Positions 25,201 to 36,900 of a DNA stretch of 64,000 nt are shown in pieces. The stretch spans positions 47,525,963-47,589,962 of the forward strand of contig CM048554.1 of NCBI GenBank assembly GCA_026413225.1. The letters are read 5' to 3'. The position numbers and the translations under genes were made by a program. Below the pieces are notes generated by a model. The model was not told where the DNA came from. It worked only from the letters and a program-made list of their open reading frames with translations, and searched no databases. This stretch comes from Otis tarda. Taxonomy: Eukaryota; Chordata; Aves; Otidiformes; Otididae. How positions within the stretch are numbered: the stretch's first letter is position 1; the number at the start of each line of letters is the position of its first letter.

Positions 25201-28200
25201 CCACTGTTCTGTGGTCGGAACTGTTTCTGTAGACAACCTCCTCAGCTAAATGTACCTGTTTGCAGTATTTGAACTCTTTGTTACCATGGGGTATCAGTAG
25301 GATCAGAGGATCCTACTGATAATAATGAGGCCAGACTAGAATATGGATCACTTTGTTTCTTCTGATGGGGAGAAAGCAGGTTCATTGATTGGCTTTTAAA
25401 TAGCTTGTTTTACATACTTCACCTGCAAACTAACCTCAGATTAGTTTGTTACTGAGTTTTCTTCTTTTTTATCACTTCTGCCTCTGTGAAGTTCCCCACT
25501 GATGAGTATTTGCATTTCAGAAATCTTTGTGGAAGTTTATGCTAAATAACCACCAGACTAGAAGTTGGACAATTTTCAAAATCACATGCTTAAGTTAGCA
25601 AATATAAAATGGTTTTAATGAAACAATTCAGTAGCTTTTTATTGATTACCTTAAAAAGATGTTGATAAAGCCTTAGTAGTTAATACAAATAATAATTTAG
25701 CTTTGTGATTCTACAGCTCTTCTGCAGAATTCTTAATATTGCTGTAATTGTATAAAGGAATAATCTCTAAAAGAACCAGGACTATACTTCCAGTTTATAT
25801 ATAATGTGCTTTTTTTCACGGAAAGTACTATTTTAATAAGGCAATAGAAATGTTAATTAAAAATTGCATTTGAATAGGTTCCTGCATTTAACAGTGATTT
25901 TAACAATTCTGCAGGTTGCATACATTTTTAGTAAAAATGTTTCTTTAGATTCAGTACTGTAATTAATGCATCAATAGAATATCTGTGGTGCCATCAGAAT
26001 GAATGACATATTCTGGTAGTTATTTTAAAAGTAAGAACAGAACGTATGTTCAGAAACAGCATTAAGAACAGTTCTGCTAAGCCCAAAAATCAGACTAGAT
26101 CATATGTTGCTGTGTACCTTTGGAATATTTGAAACAATTAAAAGGCAAGCTAAAGCTTTTATCAGTAAAAAGAAGCATGAAATTAGATGAATGCAGCCTT
26201 TTGAACCCTTATTACTTTAAAAATAATTTTTACAATACTGCTCCTAGAGACTAAGTCCGATGGGAAAGGAAAATTCTGAGTACTCCACTGGCTTGAGCTC
26301 TCAGCTGTGCGGGAGCATACACAGAATAAGTCACTGCAATTCGATAGAAATTAAACGCAGATTAATTTATTTGGCTCTGCCCAAGCCTCCCGGTAGGAAC
26401 GGTTAAGGATGCCAGCTCATTCCAGAGGACCCTAAGAGGTCTGGCTGTGGCTACAGCCTTAGCCGGTTGCCAAGGGTACGGTGTTTGTCAAGCACTTTCT
26501 TTTGTTCATGGATACTGTCATCCCTCTCTACAGAGGCCACTTTCTCCTCCTTTACCTGCAGAGCAGCTACACAAAAGTACTCAGTGCAATTCGGAGGCGG
26601 TGACTTGGAGATAACCAGGTTACAGGTGGGAGGGCAGAGAGACAAAGCCGAGGACCAGCGAGTGCACTGAAGGCATTTAGAGGGAAATGAAGAGCGAGAG
26701 TGAAGGAAGCTGTTTCATGGCAACAGGAACGACTTCGTCAAGGTTAGCCAAGAACAGCAACTGTGGGTAGATGGGGCCAGGGCTAGTCAATAAAACAGGA
26801 GGGTATACATGCTGCAAGTAACTAACATAGTAAACCGCTTTGCAATTCCATTATCATTGCCCCTTCCTTGGAGGGCAATTAACTCCCTGTGCTGCCACCT
26901 CTGCCTATGCAGGCACCACTTTTATGGGCTGCCTGGGCCATGGGGAGATGGATCTCTCCCAGTCTCGTATTCTCAGCAACAGCTGAGCAATCAGCTTTAA
27001 GAACACCCTGACAGAAAAACCTTTGCACCATTCAAAGACATTTGAGATGAAAATGTTTTAGTAACCAACACTGCGACAACTTTAACGCTGCCTTTGCATA
27101 TGCTATGGCTTTATGGCTTGATACCACTCAGTTGCTGTTCAAAGCATTTGCAGCCTCTCATTGTACTATTGGATTGGGTTATGAGAGCAAGGTCATTTTG
27201 TGCTGGCACGAACCAGAGCAGTAGGTTCTGTTAGCATCCAGGATCTTGTTCTTTCTAAAAATAGCCTTCCAGGAGAGCTGGATCATATCTTCCCAGCCCC
27301 TTTTTAATATTTTAAGTATGAATAATGGAAATTGAATTTGGTTTTGTTCCATGGTATTACCTTTGATAGCTTTCTGATGAAGAAGACTTATTCCATAAAA
27401 ATATAGATGTCACTTTCTGAATGGCTGTTTGCTCATGCTATGTATCTGCCTGTTTTTGTATCATTATTGTATGATAATATAACCATTATTATGCTATGGT
27501 TTCTCTAACTAGAAGTCCACAGAACTGTTCGGTAAGAAAGTGAGGTAATTCCCATCCACTTGTCTGTTGGGAGATTCATATGTGATACCTGCCTCTGAAA
27601 AAGCAAGGTTTTGTTGTTGTTCATTTGTATCAAATTGTATGTTTTGTTTTGCAAGTGTAGCTGAATGGCTCATTTTTCATCTTTTGCTAGAGTTGTGTAG
27701 GCTGTTCGCTGGGCTTTGAGATTTTTAGCCTGTTTTCCCAAGCAAATGAGGCTTATGTGAACATGCTGTCTTTTTCACATGCTTCTACCTGTCAAAGCTG
27801 AGGGACGCTTCAGCTTTGAAACGGTTGGTCAAGTTCATCAAGATCCCAGAAATAATTAGGCTCCTTCTTGTTTCACGGAAACTAACTTCCATGTAGAGCA
27901 AAGAGAATGAAATTAGTGCCCCCATCGAAGAAAAAGCCAGGACAATTCATCAATTATGACAATTCATTGCTTATACTTTTTATTTGTCAGCTTCTTGACT
28001 GTCCAAACAGCTTAGTCAAAGCTCTGGAATAATTGCAACATGTGCTGGTTTTGCTGGGGATATAACAAGATGTCATGGGGATGATATAGGGATATCCTGC
28101 TGAGGAGGAGAGGAGGTAAGTAGCGAAGAACTATGTCTGCAGGAATCCTGCTTCATTAGCTCAGCTTCTCATGGAAAAACTGGCATGTCCACAGGGATTT

Positions 28201-31200
28201 GGATCAATTTGGCACAGGATTTTTTTGGCACAGTTTTGGTTTATGATTTCTGTGGTTTGTACAAGCACATGTGCTGATCGACAGGCACATTTATTTGAAA
28301 TCGCACTTAACAGTCCTAGCTGTATCTTCATGATGCTTTTGTTTTGGAACAATGCAAGGTAACACAGTGGAATAATATTTACTGTAGTAACTAGAGCCAG
28401 TTAAGATTTTACAAGTGTACCAATAAGCATCATTATCTAATTTGTCCAGCTCTGAAGTCTGCATGTGACTGGTGGCTAACTGAACATCAGCTCGAATAAT
28501 TGGGCACCAAAACCAATGTTTTTATTTATGTTTTCTGGTTTTATTTCTGTAGCAGATGCATTGCCCATAGATTAACACTGTGAAACAAAACAAAAATCTT
28601 TCTTCTTTGCCTTAGCTCGTAAGACCTTTTCCAACTGTATCCTAGTTGGAAATCTGACCTTGTGGAGTCACAGATTTGGCAGAAGGAAGGTGCTGCTGGA
28701 AATACTCTTTTGCAGTTTCTCAATCATTTATTCATGAATATGAAGTTACACACTGAGTGATATTTGGCCAAACGATTTGCTTCAAGAGTCAGGTTTATGA
28801 TTGTTTTCCAACAATTGCAAACTTGAGGGTACCTGGCATTTGGCTTTTACCAGATGTAGCTGAGCAATTTCCATCAGAGGGCCTAGGTTGTGTTTCCTAG
28901 CTTTCAAAAACTATGAGAAGCTAAGTAAGAGTCACAGATTATTTACTTAGTGCCAACAACTTGGTAATTCAAACCTTAATATTTAAAGGTCAGGTATTTA
29001 ATATCCTAATAAAGAACAGTTTGTGTGAGGAACTAATCTGGATGGACATTAAGTAGCAAATCTGATGGGCAGCGTTCACAAAATTGTTGCCAAAAATTCT
29101 TAGGGAAAGTTGTAAACAGATATCCCAAATCAATTAGGGCACAGCACTGTACTAGAATTCTCAGCCATCTTTTCATCTGCTGGAGCAATAATATCTTTGG
29201 AAGTTATCTCTTGAAGGTGTTTCAGAGCTCACATTTTAACTTCAGTGTTATGGGTTAGAGCTTTTGAGTTTGTTTGTCTCTTTGTTTCAACATTGCCACA
29301 CTAGACTTTTTTTTTTGCATTCCTATAAATAATCTGCAAGGGTAAAATACCATAGAACTAACTGCACATCATTCTACTTCTTGCTGGGACTTTTGCAAGG
29401 CTCCTGGTTAAAAAAAGCAGAATTTCAGTTTTGTGGGAGTTTTGATCTATTCTTTCAAAATCTGTTTCCATTCCGGATTGAAATACAACCAGAAAGAAGG
29501 CACACACACAGAGAGAGATGTGGATATGTGTGCTCACACACACACTCTTGGAACACCCCATGAAGTGAAATTTCAACAAAAGGCTGAGTTTTTTAACTGA
29601 AAGATTTTATATTGATAAAATCAAGATGGAAAATTTAAATGTTTAAATTATGTTAAAATACAATATGAAGTAAAAAGGCTTATTGAAAGTTTATTTCTGA
29701 AATGAAAGACCTTGCAAATGCTTTTAATTCTGCCCCCCTCCCCAGTGGCATTTCAGTTGAAATAATTGTGTTTCTGCAAAGTACCAACATCTGAATGAAA
29801 CGGCAACATTCCACTGGAAAATTGACATCCAGCTGTTTGAAGCTTTCTTCCACTGTTTGTTTAATTGTGAACTCATTTTGTGCACATCACGACAATTATA
29901 GATAATTTATCTGTCAGGCATCTTAATTAGCAGATTACTAATCTAAGACTGCAACCTTCCTGGTTACTGATAGCCTGTGTTTTCTAACCTTTCAGTCAGT
30001 GTTTTTATTCATATGTGCCATGGTTTTCATATACTCTATGTCTTCATTAAGCAAAGACTCTTTAATCATATCTGTTTTAATACTAAGATGGCTAAGGTGG
30101 AAGAGAAATCCAAATAGGTTTGGCATGGATCATGCCTTAAATGTGCAAAGAATCAATTTATAACAAGGATCAGATAACTTAGAATTATCAGGTAACCTCC
30201 CATAAAATACTTGCTGTTTTTTAGAAAAATCAGTGCAGAGTTCTACTCAGAAAAAGCAAGTGTTTTTATATAAGGAAAACAGACACAAATGTGTATAAAA
30301 AATGGCACTAAGATATGTTAAACAAACTTGGTCTTAAAGCAGAATTATTTCCCATACTATATATGTAACTATACTATATATCATACATATACTTAGATAA
30401 CATTCCATTACTGTACTTGTTTTCCTAGCGAGACCTTCGTGATCTTTAATGTATTTATCCTCCTATGGCCCTCATGCCAAAGTTTCCAGCAGCTTTCAAT
30501 TTTAGTTGCCAAAGTGGCTTCACATCAGTGCAGTGGGAGAAGTTTCTTCTTTCCAAGTAGTTTGTTGAAAGCTTTAGGGCTTACAGGATAAAATTTATCC
30601 TATATGTGTCGGTCAGTTGTATGGTTGTCAGCAAATTGGTTGTCACAACAGGTGCTACTTCTTCCCTTAGATAGGAAACTCTTGATAACCTGTGAATCGT
30701 TTGTACATTACTGATTTATCACCGTTAGTTAAGGTATCATGTTGAGCTGTAGTCACGTTTGTGTGCAGCTGTCTTTTTCTGCAAATGGCAGACTCATAGG
30801 ATCACATGTAAATGCTTTCAGCAGAAGGAATTGCCTGTTGGATTCAGTAGAAAGCCTCTGACACATCCAAACTGATCAGCTGTGCTCCTTTTATGCAGGG
30901 AATGGATGGAGCTATAGCTTATACCGTCGCAATTATACCATGGGAACAAAAGGAAAATAGTTGAATTTTGGAGGTTTGTTCAAGATTTGTCCCTCCTGGT
31001 AATGCTGAAAAACAAGACTCTTATGGTGGTGGGCAGGAATATCTGATGTTGAATAAAACTTAGAAATTCAAAACATGTGCTTGTGAAACTAAAGCACAAA
31101 TAGAACTGGTTTGATTCAGCATAGCTCTGAAAAGTTGTATTTTGGTTCCTCACACATACTTGTCATACCATCTCTTTGTTGATGTGGAACATCATGTTAG

Positions 31201-32662
31201 TTCCTCATGTCCTGAAACTGTTTTTCCAAACTGAGCAAATCATTACTTCGGTAAAAATTATGTGTTTCTTTTCTGTTTTGAAAGCCAAAAGCCTGAACTA
31301 AGATTTCCAATCATAATGTTACTAATTCAGAAACATAGATTCATTCCTCACCCTCAAAAAGAGTTTGTCCAATGATGCAAACTTCTGCATCCCACTATGT
31401 AAATTGCATACATGAATCACAGAAATGTGATAGCACGCGAGGCTCTCCAAATATTTTAGGTGATTTTTTAAAACATCTCACAAACTGAATCTTGGATTCT
31501 GTATGGATGGATGTCTGTGCCCTGGGAAGTTTTGCTGACACTGGTCGTTCTTTTGTACAGGGATGCTGCCAAAAGCAGGGAGAGAGATTTAAAAAAGTAG
31601 AGAAGAATAATAACTCTAACTATGTAGCTGATCCCACAGGAGTCTTCATTCCTGTGCTCAGTACAGTAATATCATCAGAAAGATGGCTATCAAGACAAAT
31701 AATACAGAAAACTTCAGGGCTGGAACACTTTCTAGGAAAGAATAGAAAATCATCAGGGTATCTGAGGTAAATGTCAGTGCTGGTACAGAGAAATACATTT
31801 GCTATTAAGCTCTGCTGACATTTTCTCTTTTAAGATCCTTTTTACAGTTGCTTCTTGTCTGGACAAATGTCTGTCATCTGGGATTTGTGTTTTCCAAGAT
31901 GGCCATTTTGATCAAGCTGACTTCGCTTTTAAACTCCTCACTTTTAAGTTGCTTTTTCTAACTGAGGTGAAGAATGAAATTGAGAAAACACATTGATTTT
32001 TCCATATGACAAAACATTTCTGAAGGCTGCTAGGCTGAAGGAGATTAATGCTTCCAGGATTTGAACAGTGACTTAACATTTGGCAGAAAGATTATATTGG
32101 TACCAAAGATATTCCTCCTGATGATGTTGTCAAAATTTTCCTACATTTGGCCGGTCCATATGTGTCCGAAAAATCTGTTCGCATGTACTAACGTGGTCTG
32201 TTTCCTTACAGCTTTGAATACTAGTGGGACATGCCTACACAGCACCAGAGTTTCATGTGTGTACTGTTGTCTTTCACAATATAAAATCCATAACACAACC
32301 GATCTGCTTGGCTGTTTTCTCTGTTAGTTGCAGGAGCCATGCACGGTGTGGCTCAGACATCCTTCCGGCTGCAAGGATCTTTGCGGAAAGTGCCCCGGTG
32401 TCTTGTGAGACCAGCCTCTCCGTTTGCACGGAGCTTCTGGGAGGCGAGGAGGAGAGTGCAGAAGAGGTGGGACCAGGGGAAGAGAGGCTGGTCCATGTGT
32501 CAGAGAGCTGAGGAAAAGGCATGGAAGGGAGAGGAAGGACCTGTGGCAGGTGAGACAGAGGAAAGAATAGCAACAGAGACAGGACCTGAGGGGTGGAAAG
32601 GAGGAGTGAACACAGGGTGTAGCCACGGGGAAGTGCCTGCCATAGCCAAGTTTCAATAAGAA
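22208..32662. other. Intergenic DNA, no gene recognised
   Basis: AT-rich unique DNA without a supported gene. It contains a perfect hairpin at 25292-25321, a candidate minus-strand exon near 26.4-26.6 kb (weak), a short CA/GT patch near 29500-29550, an alternating-AT patch around 30355-30390 and a purine-rich patch at 32430-32600. Confidence 0.5.
25292..25321. repeat. Perfect 13-bp inverted repeat, 4-base loop
   Basis: TATCAGTAGGATC at 25292-25304 and its exact reverse complement GATCCTACTGATA at 25309-25321 are separated by AGAG. This is a strong predicted hairpin in DNA or RNA. No flanking poly-T or other element context is visible. Confidence 0.9.
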
Positions 32663-32856
32663 ACAATGCAGGTGGTAGAACACTGGAACGGGTTGCCCAG
32701 AGAAGTGGTAGATGCCCCATCCCTGGACACATTCAAGGCCAGGTTGTACAGGACTCTGAATGACCTAATCTGGTTGGAGAAGTCCCTGCTCCTTGCAGGG
32801 ACTAGATGACCTTTGAAGGTCCCTTCCAACCCAAACTATTCTATGATTCTATGATC
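32663..32856 (+). repeat. CR1 LINE 3' fragment upstream of SYT14
   Basis: The last ORF2 codons ([18 protein letters not shown] block at about 32685-32740) are followed by the 3' UTR and a complete ACTATTCTATGATTCTATGA tail ending at about 32855. The copy is 5'-truncated to under 200 bases. It lies about 0.5 kb upstream of the CpG island of SYT14, in the same orientation. Confidence 0.92.
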
Positions 32857-33669
32857 AGAAAACAATCCTCCCCTCAAAAAAAAAACCCTGTGCAAAGTAC
32901 TGCAGATCCGTTAACCCCTTCTCATTTCTTTGAAACCCTTTTAGCATTAAATTCACCTCAAACATTTGTCAAAGGTTGCTATAAATTTGAAGGTGTCAAG
33001 CCCTTCTGAAGATACATAGCATGCTTGTGAATGTGGCCCCACATGACACAATGTTATTTCAGTGCTACACCCCCAAATCTATGGGAAATCGGATGCTACA
33101 GTTCCAGAACTTTACAGTTAGAAATGGAAGCCAACAAACCCAAGATTCATGGCATCTTTATTCACCACAGGATCCTGATTTACTCTCAGATGCCAACTGC
33201 CTTGTGCACCAAGTCAGTTGGAGGCACCATGGGAGGAAAAAATAAAAGAGTCCGCGATTGTGCAGCGGCCCCGTGTCATGCCGTATTACACAAGCCGAGA
33301 TTGCACGGGCCATTTGAATTCCGGCATTTCCCCTCTTTCAGATGCTTTACCTAGCAAAAGTAAGACTTTTTTTTCCCCAGCATTTTTACGGGACTGTATG
33401 GGCTCTCAGTGCGGCCGTACCTGTACGAGCAGGGGGAAGCTCCCCGCACCTGACTGCGTGTGCGTGAAGCTCCGGAGGTGTTTATGGACTCGCAGTCTGG
33501 CTGAAGCTAACGGTCGAAGAGCTTGGGTTTCTGTTTCAACCGACGGCTTGGGGAAGAAAACCTACGGAACAGAACCACGGAAAGCGATGAGCTCTTCCGT
33601 TGACGAATATCACCGTTTTCTCCCCAAACCCGTGGAGTGCTCGGAACCTCCCGCACCGCCAGCCCCTGA

Positions 33670-33690
33670 GGGGCGGGGCGGGGCGGGGCG
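33670..33690 (+). promoter_or_regulatory. Tandem GC-box array (4 x GGGGCG)
   Basis: Four consecutive GGGGCG units lie about 200 bases upstream of the start codon. They are candidate Sp1/KLF binding sites. The four G-runs separated by single C bases also satisfy a G-quadruplex-like pattern. Confidence 0.8.
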
Positions 33691-33891
33691 CACGCGGCGG
33701 GCACCGCCGGTTCAACGGCCGCCGCCCGAGCGCGCGGCCGTCGCGGGGCGGAGTCACGCGCCCCGGCACGCTCCGCCGCCCCGCCCCTCCTCGCCCCGCC
33801 GCCCCCGCCCGGCGCTCCCGTCTCGCAGGCGCGGCGCCCGGCAGCGCCTCTCCTGCCTGCGTTCTACTTGGTACGGCCCGCCCCGGGGATC

Positions 33892-33904
33892 ATGGCGATT
33901 GATG
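33892..33904 (+). CDS. SYT14: SYT14 coding exon 1 (start codon)
   Basis: This is the first coding exon of synaptotagmin-14, an atypical, Ca2+-independent synaptotagmin with an N-terminal membrane anchor and two C2 domains, thought to act in membrane trafficking in neurons. The exon encodes only M-A-I-D plus the first base of a Gly codon. The start has an A at -3 and a G at +4, a strong Kozak context, and sits in a CpG island. A consensus donor GTAAGT begins at 33905. Reading on into the intron meets a TAG at 33910, so splicing is required. The exon ends in phase 1 and joins exon 2 to give MAIDGGERTCGV, which matches the SYT14 N-terminus as I know it from mammals (MAIEGGERTCGV), with Asp for Glu at residue 4. 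Confidence 0.93.
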
Positions 33905-36900
33905 GTAAGTAGGCCAATAACGGGCTCCCCTCCCCCCGGCCCCCTCCTCTCCCTCCCCACCCCCGGGCACGGGGAGGGGGGCGGCTCCGAGGAAGTGGGG
34001 GAGGGGAGGGCTCCCACCGGGGCGTGGGGCGGGGGGCGCCTCCTCTCCCCGCCACCCGCCCTGGCCCGGCGGTGGGAGCTGTTTGGTGCGTGGGGGAGAG
34101 GTGAGTGCGGCTTCTCCCTCCTCCCGTCGCCGTGCCGGGGACCCGGGAAGGGGTAAATAATCCCTGGCGTGGTGGCCGGCATCCTTCTTCTCCTTCCTCC
34201 CCCTCCGCCTGCCCCTGCGATGCCCGTGGGCGCCGCGGAGGGGGCCCGGGGAGGACGAAGCCATCCCCTGCGCCCCCTGAGCCGCCCTTGGGGAGGCGGG
34301 GGCGGGCGGCTCCCCACGGGGCCGGCTGTGCCCGCCGCCGGGTCCGGCACCGCGGCCGGGGGAGGTGAGGGGGGCGTCAGGAACATCCCTGCGCCCTGGG
34401 TGTAGATGTCACTTGCTGGAACGTGCGCAGCTTTCTCCATCCTCCCTGGAGAGACTTCGCCAACTGCTTTAAAAGTAATCGGCCCTCCTGGCCCTGAAGT
34501 CTCTGAAAACTGATTCCCCGGGCGAGGGAGGTTCCCTCCCTTGCTCGCTGCCGGTTGCCCAGCTGCTGAGAGCTAACAGGCTGTACGGGAGCTTGTGTCC
34601 GCAGATCTTTCTAGTCATCACTTAACAACAACAACCAAGGAGTCAGATGTACCAGACACTTGTTGGGTTTCTTTGGAGACGGTCATCTGAAAAGGCAGGG
34701 CTTCTGAGCTTGGCTTTGAAACCTTCCCACTCGGTTCTCAGAGTCATTTGACACCTCGTTAAAAAGCCTTAAAAAAACCCAACCAAACAAACAACCCAAA
34801 ACTTTATTTCCAGCAAAAGAAGGTTTTAAGGTATGCTGCTTCCTTGACCGTGGTGTTTCTTTCTGAAAGCATCTGTTGTTGTAACCTAAGGAATCTAGGA
34901 AAACAGTGATGGGGAAAAACAAACTGTTCTTGTTTGTTTTGCATGTGGGATGCTTCTGTGCTGTCAGTTTCCTTGAATTAGGAATTCTGGCCTCTGTAAG
35001 GGGAAGTTGCACTGCATAAGCAAAGCTGCGTGTTCACCCTGTCTTGGAAGCTGTGCACACCAAGAGTCTAAGTTGGCTGGCTTTAAGTTGGCTAGGTTTT
35101 TTTTTCTGCTGAAAAGCCCTCTTAATATTATCAGTAATATAGCAAAAATTTCTGCAGAGTCTGGACTTTTTACGTAACTCAAGCTCAGAAAATAAACAGT
35201 TGTCAGTCCTTCAAAAGCTGTCTGTTTTCATTTTAGGCTGCATTATTCCAGAAATCTGCGAGAATTTGTTAGATCTGAAAGTACTCACAAAATGCAAAAT
35301 TCATCTTTAATATTTTCAGAGGATTTAGAGTATTACCTCTTAAAGCAAATACTCCTGAATGAATTAAGCAATCTAGCCTTTGAAAAGAATGCAAGACTTC
35401 TCATTAGGGCCAGACTTTAGAAATAGCCCAGCTGTCTTGTAGACACTTACTTGAAATTGCCAAAACGAGACTCAAGCTCTTCAGAAAATTGGGTGCATAG
35501 TTTACAGTTAAATGTGAGGTGGGATACAAAAAAAGTCCAATCATGAAAGTGATCTGCTAGGTTTTGATTTAGTACTCTTCTGAAGATAGAAAATGTAATG
35601 TATTTTTCTGCTGTAGTCTGTAGCAGGCGTGCATCCTCGTTGTTTTCAACCGAATAGCTGCTTGCTGAAGATTTATTAGTAGATGTTACAATTTTTATGC
35701 CTTATCTTGATGTTCTCTCCCTCCTGTTTGTGCAACAGTACCTTGCCTTGACTGTACTATTTAGCAGTACTGTTTCCTGGCCAGCAGTGTTGAAAAATAT
35801 GAGTTTGATTTGAGTGAGTACTAACTCTTGAAATCAGGATCAAACCATAGACTTCTAGTCTAAAGTGTTGAAATACAGAATTTACATTGTGGCCAAGTAA
35901 ATTTGTAGATGTATTTAATTACGTAAACAGAGAAAATACTTTGCTCAGTTTTAAAACACTGCAGTTGTCCAGCTTTTTTTTTTATGTTTTTGGGAAAAGC
36001 ATGGGAAATAAGCAAGACTGAAAATTTCTGATTGAAGAATAAATATAAAGTAATTCAAAACTTCTTGAAAGCAGAACATGTATAGTTATATGTGAAGAGT
36101 GCACAAAATTGAAAGAGCTCAAATTAAAATAGGATTTGTTACCTGCAAGATATTAAGTGCTTTTGGCTGTTCTTAAAAATCTGTAAGTACCATGTCCAGT
36201 GTCACTTTGTCAGCATACCAGTTTATATTGGTTCTAACACTAAAACCCAAAGTTTTTGTAAAAGTGAGGCTTTTTGTATCAAATGTTACAGAGAATCAGG
36301 GAGCCATTGGCGATGGCCAATGACAATTGTCATTTTGGTCAGCGATAATGCTGTGTTACTTTTTTGCATTATGATCACTGACGGACTTTTAAAAGACAAG
36401 TATTCTTCATGTGACCAAGTTCAAAGCCCTAATTTAGTGACTGCAGGAACGATTACATCTTTTTCTTTAGAAAGTTAATGTCATGTCAAAACATGTTCTT
36501 TTTTATTTCTTTCTAAAGACATCAGGTATGTAGTTTGCATATGTCAGGCAATCTCAGATTTACGAGGAAAGAGCAGAGGGCAATCCAGTTGGAAAAGTTT
36601 TGGCTCAAATGAAATTAAAGAATTGTGTTTACAGTTCTTCTTTCTGTATATTTCTCTTCCAAAACAAAATTAGTGTTAGTATTAAGTAGAAGCTCAATTT
36701 AAAGATGCAACATTAATTACTGCTTAATATTTCCACTGTTTTTTTTTGTAGGGAAATGTTAAATTTATCTAATATGGGGAGTATTGGAATGCGGAGGACG
36801 GCAAATGTGGTAGAGAGTAAGGCCAAAGTGAAAGCAGTGGTAGAACCAGAATGGTAGGCAGTCTGAGATTAAGATCCTCTCACTTACAGCTGCCCCAGCC

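Larger units (their letters stand above)
33390..34380 (+). promoter_or_regulatory. SYT14: CpG-island promoter of SYT14
   Basis: A sharp rise in GC and CpG density spans about 1 kb and covers exon 1. It includes a run of GC boxes (GGGGCG repeated at 33670-33690), further C-rich boxes at about 33776-33812, and GGGGAGGGG-type Sp1/KLF sites in the first few hundred bases of intron 1. No TATA box stands at a plausible distance from the start codon, which fits a dispersed, TATA-less CpG promoter. Transcription start sites cannot be placed exactly. The 5' UTR probably lies somewhere in 33400-33891. Confidence 0.85.

Noticed and set aside
32339..32659. 106-codon + frame next to the CR1 fragment at 32.7 kb
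   Set aside because: The purine-rich stretch gives open frames on both strands. No domain, and no splice sites leading to SYT14.
33218..34156. 312-codon + strand open frame across the CpG island
   Set aside because: GC-rich islands lack stop codons by composition. The product is a Pro/Arg/Gly low-complexity string in a different frame from the SYT14 start and reads straight through the exon 1 donor.
33754..34440. 228-codon minus-strand open frame in the CpG island
   Set aside because: Same compositional artefact: low-complexity P/G/R-rich product with no domain. A bidirectional transcript is possible but not supported by the sequence.
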